Source: Porphyrobacter sp. ULC335 (GTDB lineage Bacteria; Pseudomonadota; Alphaproteobacteria; Sphingomonadales; Sphingomonadaceae). From it: a stretch of 64,000 nt of DNA. Made by a program: the position numbers and the translations under genes. Under the pieces are notes generated by a model that saw only the letters and a program-made list of their open reading frames with translations, was not told where the DNA came from and did not search any database. The stretch spans positions 1,736,001 through 1,800,000 of the forward strand of contig NZ_CP078091.1 in the NCBI RefSeq assembly GCF_025917005.1. Reading direction: 5' to 3'. Of the stretch, positions 8,270-16,520 are shown in pieces; position 1 is the stretch's first letter, and every line of letters begins with the position of its first letter.

Positions 8270-9024
8270 TCTGCACTCTCCTGTGCGAGCGCCGCCACGA
8301 CAGCGTCCTCGCGCGCGGTCACTTCGCCGATCACGATCAGCGCGGGGCTTTTCACAGCCTCGGCCTCGACCAGATCGGGCAAGCCCGCGAGCAACCCGCG
8401 CAGCACGCGCATTTCGGGGCGCGCGGCGTTCTCGATCACGGCGACGGGCATCGAGGGGGCGAGGCCGTCGGCCATCAGCTTCTCGGCGATGGCGGCGGCG
8501 GTCGATACGCCCATGTAGATCACCAGCGTGCGGCCCTTGCCCGCGAGGCCCGACCAGTCCTGTTCGGCGAGGCCCTTGCACTGGCCCGCAACGAAGCTGA
8601 CGATGCTGGAGGCGTCGCGGTGGGTCAGCGCGATGCCCGAGGCCGCCGCCGCGCCGTTCGCCGCCGAAATGCCGGGGACGACTTCGACCGGAACGCCAGC
8701 CGCGCGCGCGGTTTCGGCTTCCTCGCCGCCGCGCCCGAAGATGAAGGGATCGCCGCCCTTGAGGCGCACCACGTCATGTCCGGCCAGCGCCTCGCGCACC
8801 AGCAGGGCGTTGATCTCCTCCTGCGGCATGGTGTGGCGCGCGCGCTGCTTGGCGACCGAGATCAGCCGTGCATCGGGGCGGGCAAGGCCGAGGATGTCGG
8901 GGCCGATCAGCCCGTCATGGACGATCACCCGCGCCGCTTCGATCAGGCGGGCGGCACGCAAGGTCAGGAGGTCCACCGGACCCGGCCCCGCGCCGACGAG
9001 ATAGATGGTGCCAGTCTGCTTCAT
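8266..9024 (-). CDS. cobA: Uroporphyrinogen-III C-methyltransferase (SUMT)
   Basis: SAM-dependent methyltransferase of 252 residues that converts uroporphyrinogen III to precorrin-2, the branch to siroheme (for cysI) and cobalamin. Seen: YLVGAGPGPVDLLTLRA at the N-terminus, the RLKGGDPFIFGRGGEE signature, and the GISAANGAAAASGIALTHR region. First gene of the sulfite-reduction operon; DUF2849 follows with a 4-bp overlap. It supplies the activity missing from the truncated CysG at 42285-43211. Confidence 0.95.
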   Translation of the reverse strand: MKQTGTIYLVGAGPGPVDLLTLRAARLIEAARVIVHDGLIGPDILGLARPDARLISVAKQRARHTMPQEEINALLVREALAGHDVVRLKGGDPFIFGRGGEEAETARAAGVPVEVVPGISAANGAAAASGIALTHRDASSIVSFVAGQCKGLAEQDWSGLAGKGRTLVIYMGVSTAAAIAEKLMADGLAPSMPVAVIENAARPEMRVLRGLLAGLPDLVEAEAVKSPALIVIGEVTAREDAVVAALAQESAE

Positions 9025-9091
9025 GCCAGCGCAAATGGGCCAGCGCGCGCAGCGGTGCCAGCGAGAATGGTTTGGCGGCGGCGAAGCGGAA

Positions 9092-10084
9092 CTATTGCGG
9101 AGTGTCGCCCCGGCGTTCTTCCAGCGCCGCGATCACCCGGTCGAGCGCATCGCTGTCGCGCAGATTGAGGTCGCGCTGCGGGAAGGGCAGGGCGACGCCG
9201 TGCTCCTTGAACAGGCCCCACAGGTGCTTCAGCACATCGCTGCGCACGTTGCCGACGCCCTCTTCGGGATCGTTGATCCAGCAGTGGATCGTGAAGTTCA
9301 CCGCATTGTCGCCGAACCCGCTCCACCATACGCTGGGCGACGGCGTGGCGAGCACGCGGCGCGCCTTGGCGGCGGCTTCCAGCATCAGCTTTTCGGCCAG
9401 CGCCATGTCGGCATCGTAGCTGACGCCGACGGGCACCTGCACGCGCACGTTCTTCGAGGAATAGGACCAGTTTTCGACCTGATTGATCATCAGGTTTTCG
9501 TTGGGGATCAGATATTCGCGTTCGTCCCGCGTGGTGACCGAGACCGCGCGGATGCCGATCTTGCGGATCTGGCCGAAGGTCTGCTGCCCGGTCTGGTCGC
9601 TCACCGCGATCACGTCCCCCGGCTTGATCGACTTGTCCATCAGCAGGATGATGCCGGAGATCAGGTTGCCGAAGGTCTTTTGCAGCCCGAAACCGATCGC
9701 CAGCCCGAACGCGCCCGAAAACACCGTCAGCGCGGTCAGATCGATCCCCAGCAGATCGACCCCGACGAGGAACGTCACCACCCAGATGACGATGCTCGCG
9801 ATCTTTTCGGCCAGCACGCGTTGGGTGCCGTCGAGCGCGGTCAGGCGGCGCAAGGCGCTGCGGGTGAGCCGCGTGGCGACCAGCGCAAAGCCGAGCACCA
9901 GCAGGATCGCGGCCACCGTAAACAGCACGTCGAAGGCCGATACGCGCCACGTGCCTATCTCGAGCGCGAAGGCATCGAGCCGGTTGGCGATGTCACCCAC
10001 GGTCTGGCTGCGTTCGGCGAGGTCTTCGCGCAGCACATCCGCCCCGCCGACGGTTTCGGGGGCGGCGGGGGTGGGTGCGGTCAT
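9092..10084 (-). CDS. MscS-family mechanosensitive ion channel
   Basis: A 330-residue small-conductance mechanosensitive channel. Several hydrophobic segments occur in the first 150 residues (around VLFTVAAILLVLGFALVAT and IASIVIWVVTFLVGVDLLGI), and the pore-lining helix is followed by the conserved GLQKTFGNLISGIILLMDKSI. The C-terminal cytoplasmic beta domain includes NENLMINQVENWSYSS. It would release osmolytes on hypo-osmotic shock in the inner membrane. The start overlaps the metC stop by 4 bp, so it is the distal gene of sseA-metC-mscS. About 67 bp separate it from cobA. Confidence 0.93.
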   Translation of the reverse strand: MTAPTPAAPETVGGADVLREDLAERSQTVGDIANRLDAFALEIGTWRVSAFDVLFTVAAILLVLGFALVATRLTRSALRRLTALDGTQRVLAEKIASIVIWVVTFLVGVDLLGIDLTALTVFSGAFGLAIGFGLQKTFGNLISGIILLMDKSIKPGDVIAVSDQTGQQTFGQIRKIGIRAVSVTTRDEREYLIPNENLMINQVENWSYSSKNVRVQVPVGVSYDADMALAEKLMLEAAAKARRVLATPSPSVWWSGFGDNAVNFTIHCWINDPEEGVGNVRSDVLKHLWGLFKEHGVALPFPQRDLNLRDSDALDRVIAALEERRGDTPQ

Positions 10085-11271
10085 CCGACCAGCGCCAGCG
10101 CCTGCGCCAGATCGGCGATGAGGTCATCCGCATCCTCAAGCCCGATCGACAACCGCAGCGCGGGCGCGCCGCCGGTGGGACAGGGCATCAGGCTGCGATA
10201 AGTGCGCGGGGTGATGGGCAGCGCAAGGCTTTCATACCCGCCCCAAGAATAGCCGATCCCGAACAATTGCAGCGCGTCCGCCACGCGGGCCGAGGCTTCG
10301 GGGTCATCGCTTGCCAGAACGAAGGAAAACAGCCCGCACCCGCCGGTGAAATCGCGTTGCCACAGCGCGTGGCCGGGGTCGGAGGGGAGCAGCGGGCACA
10401 GCACCCGCGCAACCTGCGGCTGGGCTTCCAGCCATTCGGCGATCCGCAATGCCGAGCGGGTTCCGGCCTCAAGTCGCACGCCCATCGTCCGTAGGCCCCG
10501 CGCCGCGAGCGCGGCATCATCGGGCGAGACGACCTGTCCCAATTCCTGCGAGACGCGGCGCAGCGCCGTGTACCAGCGCTTGCCTGCGCTGGCGCTGCCC
10601 ATCATCAAATCGGAATGGCCGCCGACATGCTTCGACAGGCTCATCATCACGATGTCGCAGCCATGTTCCAGCGCGGCGAAGCCGAGCGGGCTGGCCCAGG
10701 TGTTGTCGATCATCGTTACCGCGCTATGCGCACGGGCTGCGGCGGCAAGAGCAGGCACATCGCACATTTCGAAGGTGAGGCTGCCGGGGCTTTCCAGCCA
10801 CACGGCTTTAGCGCCCCCTGCCAGCAGCGCATCGAAACCGGCGAGGTCGCGCGGGTCGAAGAAGGTTGTCTCCACGCCCAGCCGCGCCAGCAGCCCGGTC
10901 GCCATGCTGCGGGTGGGATCATAGGCGTTGTCGGTCATCAACAGCCGGTCGCCCGGCTTCAGCACCGCGAGCATGGCGCCCGCAATCGCCGCGACGCCGC
11001 TGGGGTAAAGCACCGTGCCGTAAGCGCCCGGCTCGATAGCGGTCAGCGCCTCGGCGAGCGACCACTGGGTCGGCGCGCCGCGCCTGCCATAGAAGAACTG
11101 GCCGTCGGCATTGTTGCCGCCCGCCGCGTGACGATCGGCGTCGCGGTCATAGAGGTGGGTTGATGCGCGCCAGACCGGCGGGTTGACCACCGGCCCGGTC
11201 CATTCCTTGCGTCGCCCGCCGCGCACCAGCCGGGTGGCGGGTTTCAGGTGCCGTTCGTCCCCGCCGCTCAT
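10081..11271 (-). CDS. metC: Cystathionine beta-lyase / trans-sulfuration PLP enzyme
   Basis: PLP enzyme of 396 residues of the Cys/Met metabolism family. LSKHVGGHSDLMMGS carries the PLP-binding lysine, and TMIDNTWASP is the usual loop before it. The FYGRRGAPTQWSLAEALTAIE region supports cystathionine beta-lyase, which cleaves cystathionine to homocysteine; a gamma-synthase or gamma-lyase role cannot be excluded. The ATG at 11271 overlaps the sseA stop by 4 bp, and the gene overlaps mscS at the other end. The pairing with a mercaptopyruvate sulfurtransferase fits sulfur amino-acid metabolism. Confidence 0.9.
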   Translation of the reverse strand: MSGGDERHLKPATRLVRGGRRKEWTGPVVNPPVWRASTHLYDRDADRHAAGGNNADGQFFYGRRGAPTQWSLAEALTAIEPGAYGTVLYPSGVAAIAGAMLAVLKPGDRLLMTDNAYDPTRSMATGLLARLGVETTFFDPRDLAGFDALLAGGAKAVWLESPGSLTFEMCDVPALAAAARAHSAVTMIDNTWASPLGFAALEHGCDIVMMSLSKHVGGHSDLMMGSASAGKRWYTALRRVSQELGQVVSPDDAALAARGLRTMGVRLEAGTRSALRIAEWLEAQPQVARVLCPLLPSDPGHALWQRDFTGGCGLFSFVLASDDPEASARVADALQLFGIGYSWGGYESLALPITPRTYRSLMPCPTGGAPALRLSIGLEDADDLIADLAQALALVG

Positions 11272-12125
11272 GCCTCGGGGCCCTGGAGCTTGGGCGTATC
11301 GGGATCGGCGCTCCACTCGCTCCAGCTGCCGTCATAAAGCGCGGTGTCGTGCTTGCCGAGGAGGTGCATGGCGAACATCAGAACGCTGGCCGTCACCCCG
11401 CTGCCGCAGGTCGCGGCGACGGGCGCGTCCAGGTCGATCCCGGCGGCGGTGAAAGCGGCGCGCAGTTCCTCGGCCGACTTGTACGTGCCATCGGCATTCA
11501 GAACCTGATTGAACGGCAGGTTCATCGCGCCCGGAATGCGCCCGTTTGGCCCGCCATGCACCGGATCGATGCCGCTGCCATAGACCCGGTCGGCCCCGCG
11601 CGCATCGAGCACTTGTTCGGCGCGGCTTTCGATGTTGGCGAGCATATCGGCCTTGCTGCGCACCCGCGTGGGCGCGGCGAACGTGGCCGGAGCCGCGGGG
11701 GTGATGTCGGGCGCGCCGCCTTCGAGCGTGCGGGCTTCGGCCCGCCACTTGCCGAGGCCCCCGTCGAGGATGGCGACATTGCCGCGCCCGCTTGCGGTCA
11801 GCACGAACCACGCCCGCGCCGAGGTGCGGATCGCGCTGTCGTCATAGATGATGATGGCATCATCCGCCCCGACGCCGAGGCTCGCCAATCGCTCGGCAAG
11901 CTGTTCGGGGGTGGGGAAGGCATAGGGGACGGGCGATCCGGCATCGAACAGGCTCGCCAGCCCCAGAAACCGCGCGCCCGGAATATGCGCTGCGGCGAAT
12001 TCTGCGGCGGCATCGCGCGCCGCGGCGGGCAGGTGGTACGAAGCGTCGAGGATCATCAATCCCGGAGCACCGAGATTTGCGGCGAGCCAATCGGCTGTGA
12101 CGAGCGGGGCGGGGAGCGTGATCAT
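11268..12125 (-). CDS. sseA: 3-mercaptopyruvate sulfurtransferase
   Basis: Tandem-rhodanese protein of 285 residues. The active-site loop CGSGVTA in the second domain is the form typical of 3-mercaptopyruvate sulfurtransferases (thiosulfate enzymes have CRxG.T). The N-terminal rhodanese repeat (HIPGARFLG, IIYDD) is non-catalytic. The start ATG at 12125 (MITLPAPLV) is preferred because family members begin with this strand; the upstream ATG adds 12 basic residues. It moves sulfur from 3-mercaptopyruvate to acceptors. First gene of a three-gene operon with metC and mscS. Confidence 0.92.
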   Translation of the reverse strand: MITLPAPLVTADWLAANLGAPGLMILDASYHLPAAARDAAAEFAAAHIPGARFLGLASLFDAGSPVPYAFPTPEQLAERLASLGVGADDAIIIYDDSAIRTSARAWFVLTASGRGNVAILDGGLGKWRAEARTLEGGAPDITPAAPATFAAPTRVRSKADMLANIESRAEQVLDARGADRVYGSGIDPVHGGPNGRIPGAMNLPFNQVLNADGTYKSAEELRAAFTAAGIDLDAPVAATCGSGVTASVLMFAMHLLGKHDTALYDGSWSEWSADPDTPKLQGPEA

Positions 12126-12173
12126 GCCGGAGACCCTAGCGCGGCCAGCCCAGCGGCGCAAAGGGCACGCATG

Positions 12174-13256
12174 TCACGCTGCGGCAGGAACGGCAGGAAC
12201 TGCGATTGCCTGTGCCACCAGCCCGTTGATCGCACCCGGCGGCACATCCAGCGGGATCGGATGTACCCGTCCGCTGGCGCTGGGTGTGCCGATGACGAAG
12301 CTTTTGGAAGTCGCGGGCAGGCTCTCGCCCTCCAGCGTCACGTGGACGAGCGGGACGAACAGCGGGGTCTGTCCCTGTCGCAGCGGTGCAATGGCTGACA
12401 GCGGAAGCTGCACTGTGCCGGTGACGGAGCGCATCTGGTTGGGGCCAAGCCGCGCCACATCCGCCAGCGCCTGCGCCGCGCCTGCCGAGGGGGCATTACC
12501 GGCGCTCGCCCGCGCGCAGGCAAGCTGCACCGCCAGCCGCGCATCATTGACCGCGCGGTCCGAGCGATTGGCGATGGTCAGGCGGTATTCCAGCGTGAAC
12601 ATCATGACGCTGCGGGTTGCAGCGGTGATTTCCAGCGCAAGGTCGAGGCGCGGCGGTTCGTCGGCAGCGGCAGGCACGCCCGCCGCCGTGTTCGCCACCG
12701 GTGCGGCAAGGCGCAGCACCTTGGGCTTGCGGCGACGCCAAAGCAGGGCAGCGCCGCCGAGCAGCGCCAGGCCACCCAGCGCGCCTGCTGCCACCGGCCA
12801 CCATGCGGGCAAGGCGGGGGAAGCGTCAGCGGGTGCGCTAGTCGCTGGCGCGATGGGTGCAGCGGGCGCGGCTTCGGGAAGGGTGGTGGGCAGAGCGAGC
12901 GGATCAATCGGCGCATCCGGCGCGGCGCTTGCACTTGCTTGCGGCAGCGGCAGCGGCGTCGATGCCGGGGCGGCAGGCGTCGGGCGCGGGGTCGGCAGCG
13001 CGAGCGGCGGCTGGCTCGTGCGCGGCGAGGGCCGGGGGAGCGGCTGGATCACCGGCGTTGCGGTCGCTGTGGGCACGGCACGCGGCGGAATCGCCACACC
13101 CGCGCGTTCGTCAGCCGGGCCGGCGGGGGTCGGCGTCGGCGCCGGGCTGGCGGGCGGCAGGTTGAAGGTGTCGGGCTGATCCTGCGCGGCAAGCGGCACG
13201 CTCATCGCGAGCGCGGCGGCGAGGCACGGGAACAGGCGGGCAGTCGGGCGGGTCAT
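12174..13256 (-). CDS. Proline-rich, single-span membrane protein of unknown function
   Basis: A 360-residue protein not assignable to a characterised family. Layout: signal peptide (1-25, ending AAQ), a low-complexity Pro/Ala/Thr-rich region of about 120 residues, a transmembrane helix (VAAGALGGLALLGGAALLW) at about 155-175 followed by basic RRRKPK, then a beta-rich C-terminal domain of about 180 residues (e.g. FTLEYRLTIANRSDRAVNDARL). By the positive-inside rule the proline region would be periplasmic and the C-terminal domain cytosolic. It lies 48 bp upstream of sseA on the same strand. The resemblance of the C-terminal domain to a beta-sandwich is an impression only. Confidence 0.75.
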   Translation of the reverse strand: MTRPTARLFPCLAAALAMSVPLAAQDQPDTFNLPPASPAPTPTPAGPADERAGVAIPPRAVPTATATPVIQPLPRPSPRTSQPPLALPTPRPTPAAPASTPLPLPQASASAAPDAPIDPLALPTTLPEAAPAAPIAPATSAPADASPALPAWWPVAAGALGGLALLGGAALLWRRRKPKVLRLAAPVANTAAGVPAAADEPPRLDLALEITAATRSVMMFTLEYRLTIANRSDRAVNDARLAVQLACARASAGNAPSAGAAQALADVARLGPNQMRSVTGTVQLPLSAIAPLRQGQTPLFVPLVHVTLEGESLPATSKSFVIGTPSASGRVHPIPLDVPPGAINGLVAQAIAVPAVPAAA

Positions 13257-13398
13257 GGTGCGAAGCGGCTCGATCGGGTCTCGGACAGGGGGTGGTGCAA
13301 GGCGCTGGGTGAACCTTGGCTGTCCCCTTAGGGATTAGCGGGCCCTTGCGTCCAGTTCCCGGGTTGCGCCGTGCGGCGGATCGGGGCAACAGCGCGGC

Positions 13399-13872
13399 AT
13401 GGAAAGCACACCCGAAACCGCCAAGCCCGCGCCGCAATTCCTCGGCAAGGATACCCCGCTGCCCGCCTCGCCCGAAGAAGCGGTGCTCGACTATGTCCCC
13501 AATCCGCGCCCGGGGCTGACCTATCTGGTGCGGTTCGTCTCGCCGGAGTTTACCTCGCTGTGCCCGGTGACCAACCAGCCCGATTTCGCGCATCTGGTGA
13601 TCGACTATGTGCCGGGCGAGACGATTGTCGAGAGCAAGAGCCTGAAGCTGTTCCTCGGGTCTTTCCGCAACCACAACGGCTTCCACGAGGATGTGACCGT
13701 GGGAATCGGGGTGCGGTTGTTCGAGGAGATGCGCCCGCAATGGCTGCGCATTGGCGGTTACTGGTATCCGCGCGGCGGCATCCCGATCGATGTGTTCTGG
13801 CAGAGCGGCACGCCGCCCGAAGGCTTGTGGCTGCCAGACCAGGGCGTGGCCCCCTATCGCGGTCGCGGGTGA
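13399..13872 (+). CDS. queF: NADPH-dependent 7-cyano-7-deazaguanine reductase
   Basis: Unimodular QueF of 157 residues, which reduces preQ0 to preQ1 in queuosine tRNA modification. Seen: [14 protein letters not shown] with the nucleophilic Cys, [19 protein letters not shown] (the QueF signature binding NADPH and substrate), and [13 protein letters not shown]. Length fits the short type I enzyme. The start ATG gives the usual leader before the catalytic core. No other queuosine genes and no convincing preQ1 riboswitch are visible in the upstream 140 bp. Confidence 0.96.
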   Translation: MESTPETAKPAPQFLGKDTPLPASPEEAVLDYVPNPRPGLTYLVRFVSPEFTSLCPVTNQPDFAHLVIDYVPGETIVESKSLKLFLGSFRNHNGFHEDVTVGIGVRLFEEMRPQWLRIGGYWYPRGGIPIDVFWQSGTPPEGLWLPDQGVAPYRGRG

Positions 13873-13887
13873 GGGGTTCGGGGCGGT

Positions 13888-13945
13888 CTAGACCCCCCTT
13901 AGACCCCCTTCAGACCCTGTTTAGCCCGATGTTTCGCGTGGAAGC
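13888..13945. repeat. 11-bp phased GACCCCC repeats followed by degenerate parS-like palindrome
   Basis: After queF the trinucleotide GAC of TAGACCCCCCTTAGACCC-type units recurs at 13891, 13902 and 13913, exactly 11 bp apart, and is followed by TGTTTCGCGTGGAAGC (13930-13945), which matches the parS consensus at 12 of 16 positions. The same arrangement with a perfect parS is at 42413-42481. Confidence 0.6.
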
Positions 13946-13979
13946 GAAGCTCTGCAAAGCAGAAACATGGGCGGCCGCA

Positions 13980-16175
13980 TCAGACTCCAGGCCCGCTCAG
14001 TTCCAGTTGGACGAATCTGGGGATGCTTTTGTTCGCGTCGCGCCATTTGGCGAGCGGGAAGGCTCCGGCACCCAGCGCCGCCAGCGGGATCCCCGCCTCG
14101 GCCAGCGAATAGGGCGAGATGCGGTGACGGGTCATGAACCCGCCGCTGCCATCGCCGATCAGCGAGGTTTCGAACTTCAGGCCCTGACTGTTCTCGGTGG
14201 CATTGACGACCTTGCTCACCACCAGCTGGCCGTGTCCGAGATCGAGCACCACGTCGGTGCCAACCGGCACGCCCGCCAGCCCGGTGATGCGCGCACCGGT
14301 CTTCGACAGGTTGCGCAGGATCACGTCGTAGTAGTGATCCTCGTGGATCAATCCGACCTTGCGGAAGATGGTGATGCGTTCCGCGCGGTAGCGGGGCGGG
14401 CCGCTGGGGCGGAACAGCCCGGAGCCTTCCGCGAACTGCGCGAGCACCTGTTCCTGCGTGATCGGGCGCGAGTAGATGTAGCCCTGCACCAGATCGGCGC
14501 CGCGTTCCTTGACCAGCGCCAGCTCGTCCATCGCCTCGACACCCTCGGCCACGGTTTCCATGCCCAGTGCCTTGGCCAGCGCGACGATTGCAGCGATGAT
14601 CGCCGGGTTGATGTCCCCGTTCTCGGTACAGCCGCGCACGAAGCTCTGGTCGATCTTGATCTTGTCGAAATGGCCGTGCTTGAGATAGCCCAGCGATGAA
14701 TAGCCGGTGCCGAAATCATCCAGCGCAAGGCGCACACCGAGTTTCTTCAGATCCCGGAAAACCGCGTCGACCGTCTCCAGATCACCGACGAACACGCTTT
14801 CGGTAATCTCGAGCTCGAGCCGACCCGGCGGCAGGCCCGAAGCCTCGAGCGCGGCGGCCACCGCCTTGCGGTAGCCGGGCCGGATGAACTGCTTGGCCGA
14901 GACATTGACCGCGACCCGGATCGTTTCCGGCCATGCCAGCGCATCCATGCAGGCCTGCTTCAGCGCCACCTCGCCGATGCGGACGATAAGGTCGTCGTTC
15001 TCGGCCACCGGGATGAACTGCGCCGGCGAAATGTCGCCTTCTTCCTCGTCATGCCAGCGCAGCAGCGCCTCGAAGCATTTGACCTCGTTGGTCAGGGGAT
15101 CGACGAGCGGCTGATAGGCAAGCTTGAGATCACCCCGGTCGACCGCGTCGCGCAGCCGGTCGCCGAGCTGCGCGGTCTTCGATGCCGCGTCGCGCAAATT
15201 GCTGGTATAAAAGCAGAAGGTGCCGCCGCGGGTTTCCTTGGCGGAGTAAAGCGCCATGTCGGCAGCGCGGTTCAGCTCGTCGGCCTCGACCCCGTCATAG
15301 GGCGCAATCGCGATCCCGACCGAGGTGCCGATGATCGCGCGGCGGCCGTTGATCTGGTAGGGCTGTGACAAGGACTGGACGATGCGGTTGGCAAGCTCGC
15401 CCAGCGTACCGCGGTCGTCCATATCGGGCAGCAGCACCTGGAATTCGTCCCCGCCAAGCCGGCCGACCTCGCCCGCGTCCCCGACAATCGAGGCCAGGCG
15501 TTGCGCCACTTGCTTGAGCAATTCGTCGCCTGCGGGGTGGCCCATCGTGTCGTTGACCTGCTTGAAGCGGTCGAGATCGATCATCATCAGCGCGCAGCTG
15601 CGCTTGCTGGTCCGGAACGCGGCGAGGGTGGCCGACAGGCGGTCATTCAGCTTGCGCCGGTTGGCGAGCCCGGTCAGCTCATCGACCTTCGAATCCCGTG
15701 CGACCTGGGTTTCGTAGGCATATTGGCTGGAGATATCGACCGCGCTGCCGCGGTAGCCGAGGAAGGCGCCGTTCGAATCGAGCAGCGCACGGCCGTTCAG
15801 CCGCCACCAGCGGCTGCTGCCGCGCCCGTCCGGCACCGCGACAATCTGCTCGTCAAGCTTTGAACGGGCCTTCAGCTTGAAGGCTAGGCTGCGCTGGGTG
15901 GAGGCACCGGTGCCCTCCTCGATTTCCTGAAAGATGTGGGTGAGCGGCTGACCGATCAGGCTGCCGCTGTCCAATCCGAGATCGGCGATCGCGCGGGCCG
16001 AAAGGAAGCTGAGGCGGCCTTCGGGATCGGTCGCCCAGAACATGCCGATGCCGAGCTCCTCGACCTCGCCCAGCACCGCTGAACGATCAGGCGCGGGCGC
16101 ATGCTCTGCGCTCCGCCGCTCTGTCGTCGCGGCCTTCTGGTCGCGCTGGGTCTTGCGAAAGCCAATTGCCATCAT
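13980..16175 (-). CDS. PAS-GGDEF-EAL-PilZ cyclic-di-GMP signalling protein
   Basis: Soluble 731-residue regulator of cyclic-di-GMP. Domains: PAS (about 30-150), GGDEF (about 155-315, intact RLGGDEF at 239-245), EAL (about 335-585, FEALLRW with EAL at 369-371, plus DDFGTGYSSLGYLK and KIDQSFV), and a C-terminal PilZ-like domain (from about 600, containing NLSKTG). No RxxD inhibitory site precedes GGDEF. Both enzymatic motifs look intact, so it could make or degrade c-di-GMP. Start: tandem ATGs at 16175/16172 follow AAGGACG; the longer frame upstream has no support. It is transcribed away from pcs across a 341-bp spacer. Confidence 0.9.
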   Translation of the reverse strand: MMAIGFRKTQRDQKAATTERRSAEHAPAPDRSAVLGEVEELGIGMFWATDPEGRLSFLSARAIADLGLDSGSLIGQPLTHIFQEIEEGTGASTQRSLAFKLKARSKLDEQIVAVPDGRGSSRWWRLNGRALLDSNGAFLGYRGSAVDISSQYAYETQVARDSKVDELTGLANRRKLNDRLSATLAAFRTSKRSCALMMIDLDRFKQVNDTMGHPAGDELLKQVAQRLASIVGDAGEVGRLGGDEFQVLLPDMDDRGTLGELANRIVQSLSQPYQINGRRAIIGTSVGIAIAPYDGVEADELNRAADMALYSAKETRGGTFCFYTSNLRDAASKTAQLGDRLRDAVDRGDLKLAYQPLVDPLTNEVKCFEALLRWHDEEEGDISPAQFIPVAENDDLIVRIGEVALKQACMDALAWPETIRVAVNVSAKQFIRPGYRKAVAAALEASGLPPGRLELEITESVFVGDLETVDAVFRDLKKLGVRLALDDFGTGYSSLGYLKHGHFDKIKIDQSFVRGCTENGDINPAIIAAIVALAKALGMETVAEGVEAMDELALVKERGADLVQGYIYSRPITQEQVLAQFAEGSGLFRPSGPPRYRAERITIFRKVGLIHEDHYYDVILRNLSKTGARITGLAGVPVGTDVVLDLGHGQLVVSKVVNATENSQGLKFETSLIGDGSGGFMTRHRISPYSLAEAGIPLAALGAGAFPLAKWRDANKSIPRFVQLELSGPGV

Positions 16176-16516
16176 CGTCCTTGTTGCGGCGCGATTGGCT
16201 GGGATGCGCCCGACGTTAAGCCCATAAGCGCAACGTGATTGAAAAAGCGTTACGGCCGGGTGGCGGAGCACGGCGGAAGCGGCAACGCGGCGGCAGGGCG
16301 AGGGGCGGGCGCGGTGAACGGCGTGGAACTGTTTGGCTGGAACAGCGTTATCGCCTTGAGTGGCTGGCGTGGCATAATCTTGCACACGGCGGCTATGCCT
16401 TGTAATTTTAATGCATCACCGCCGAGCGTTCGGGATCGCGCACTGCGAGTTTTGCGAGAACCGGGGGGGATGGCGTCATTCCTGAAGACACTCTGCTGGC
16501 CGCAAGGCCTGTTGCC
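16176..16516. promoter_or_regulatory. Divergent intergenic region upstream of pcs
   Basis: The 341-bp spacer between the GGDEF-EAL gene and pcs. Its pcs-proximal part is AT-richer than the surroundings. A plausible sigma-70-like promoter toward pcs is TTGCAC at 16380-16385 and TAATTT at 16403-16408 with a 17-bp spacer. The left half (16250-16330) is GC-rich and shows no recognisable site. No riboswitch is recognised. Confidence 0.35.
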
Positions 16517-16520
16517 TTGA
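16470..16520 (+). CDS. Possible 16-codon leader peptide overlapping the pcs start
   Basis: ATG at 16470, directly after a run of seven G, opens a short frame encoding MASFLKTLCWPQGLLP and ending with TGA at 16518-16520. That TGA overlaps the TTG start of pcs (16517-16519) as TTGA. This arrangement would let ribosomes that finish the leader re-initiate on pcs, which itself has a weak TTG start and no good Shine-Dalgarno. Pure inference from position; not a recognised family. Confidence 0.3.
   Translation: MASFLKTLCWPQGLLP

Noticed and set aside
13257..13398. preQ1 riboswitch before queF
   Set aside because: No C-rich loop/pseudoknot pattern or A-rich tail was found in the 142-bp spacer.
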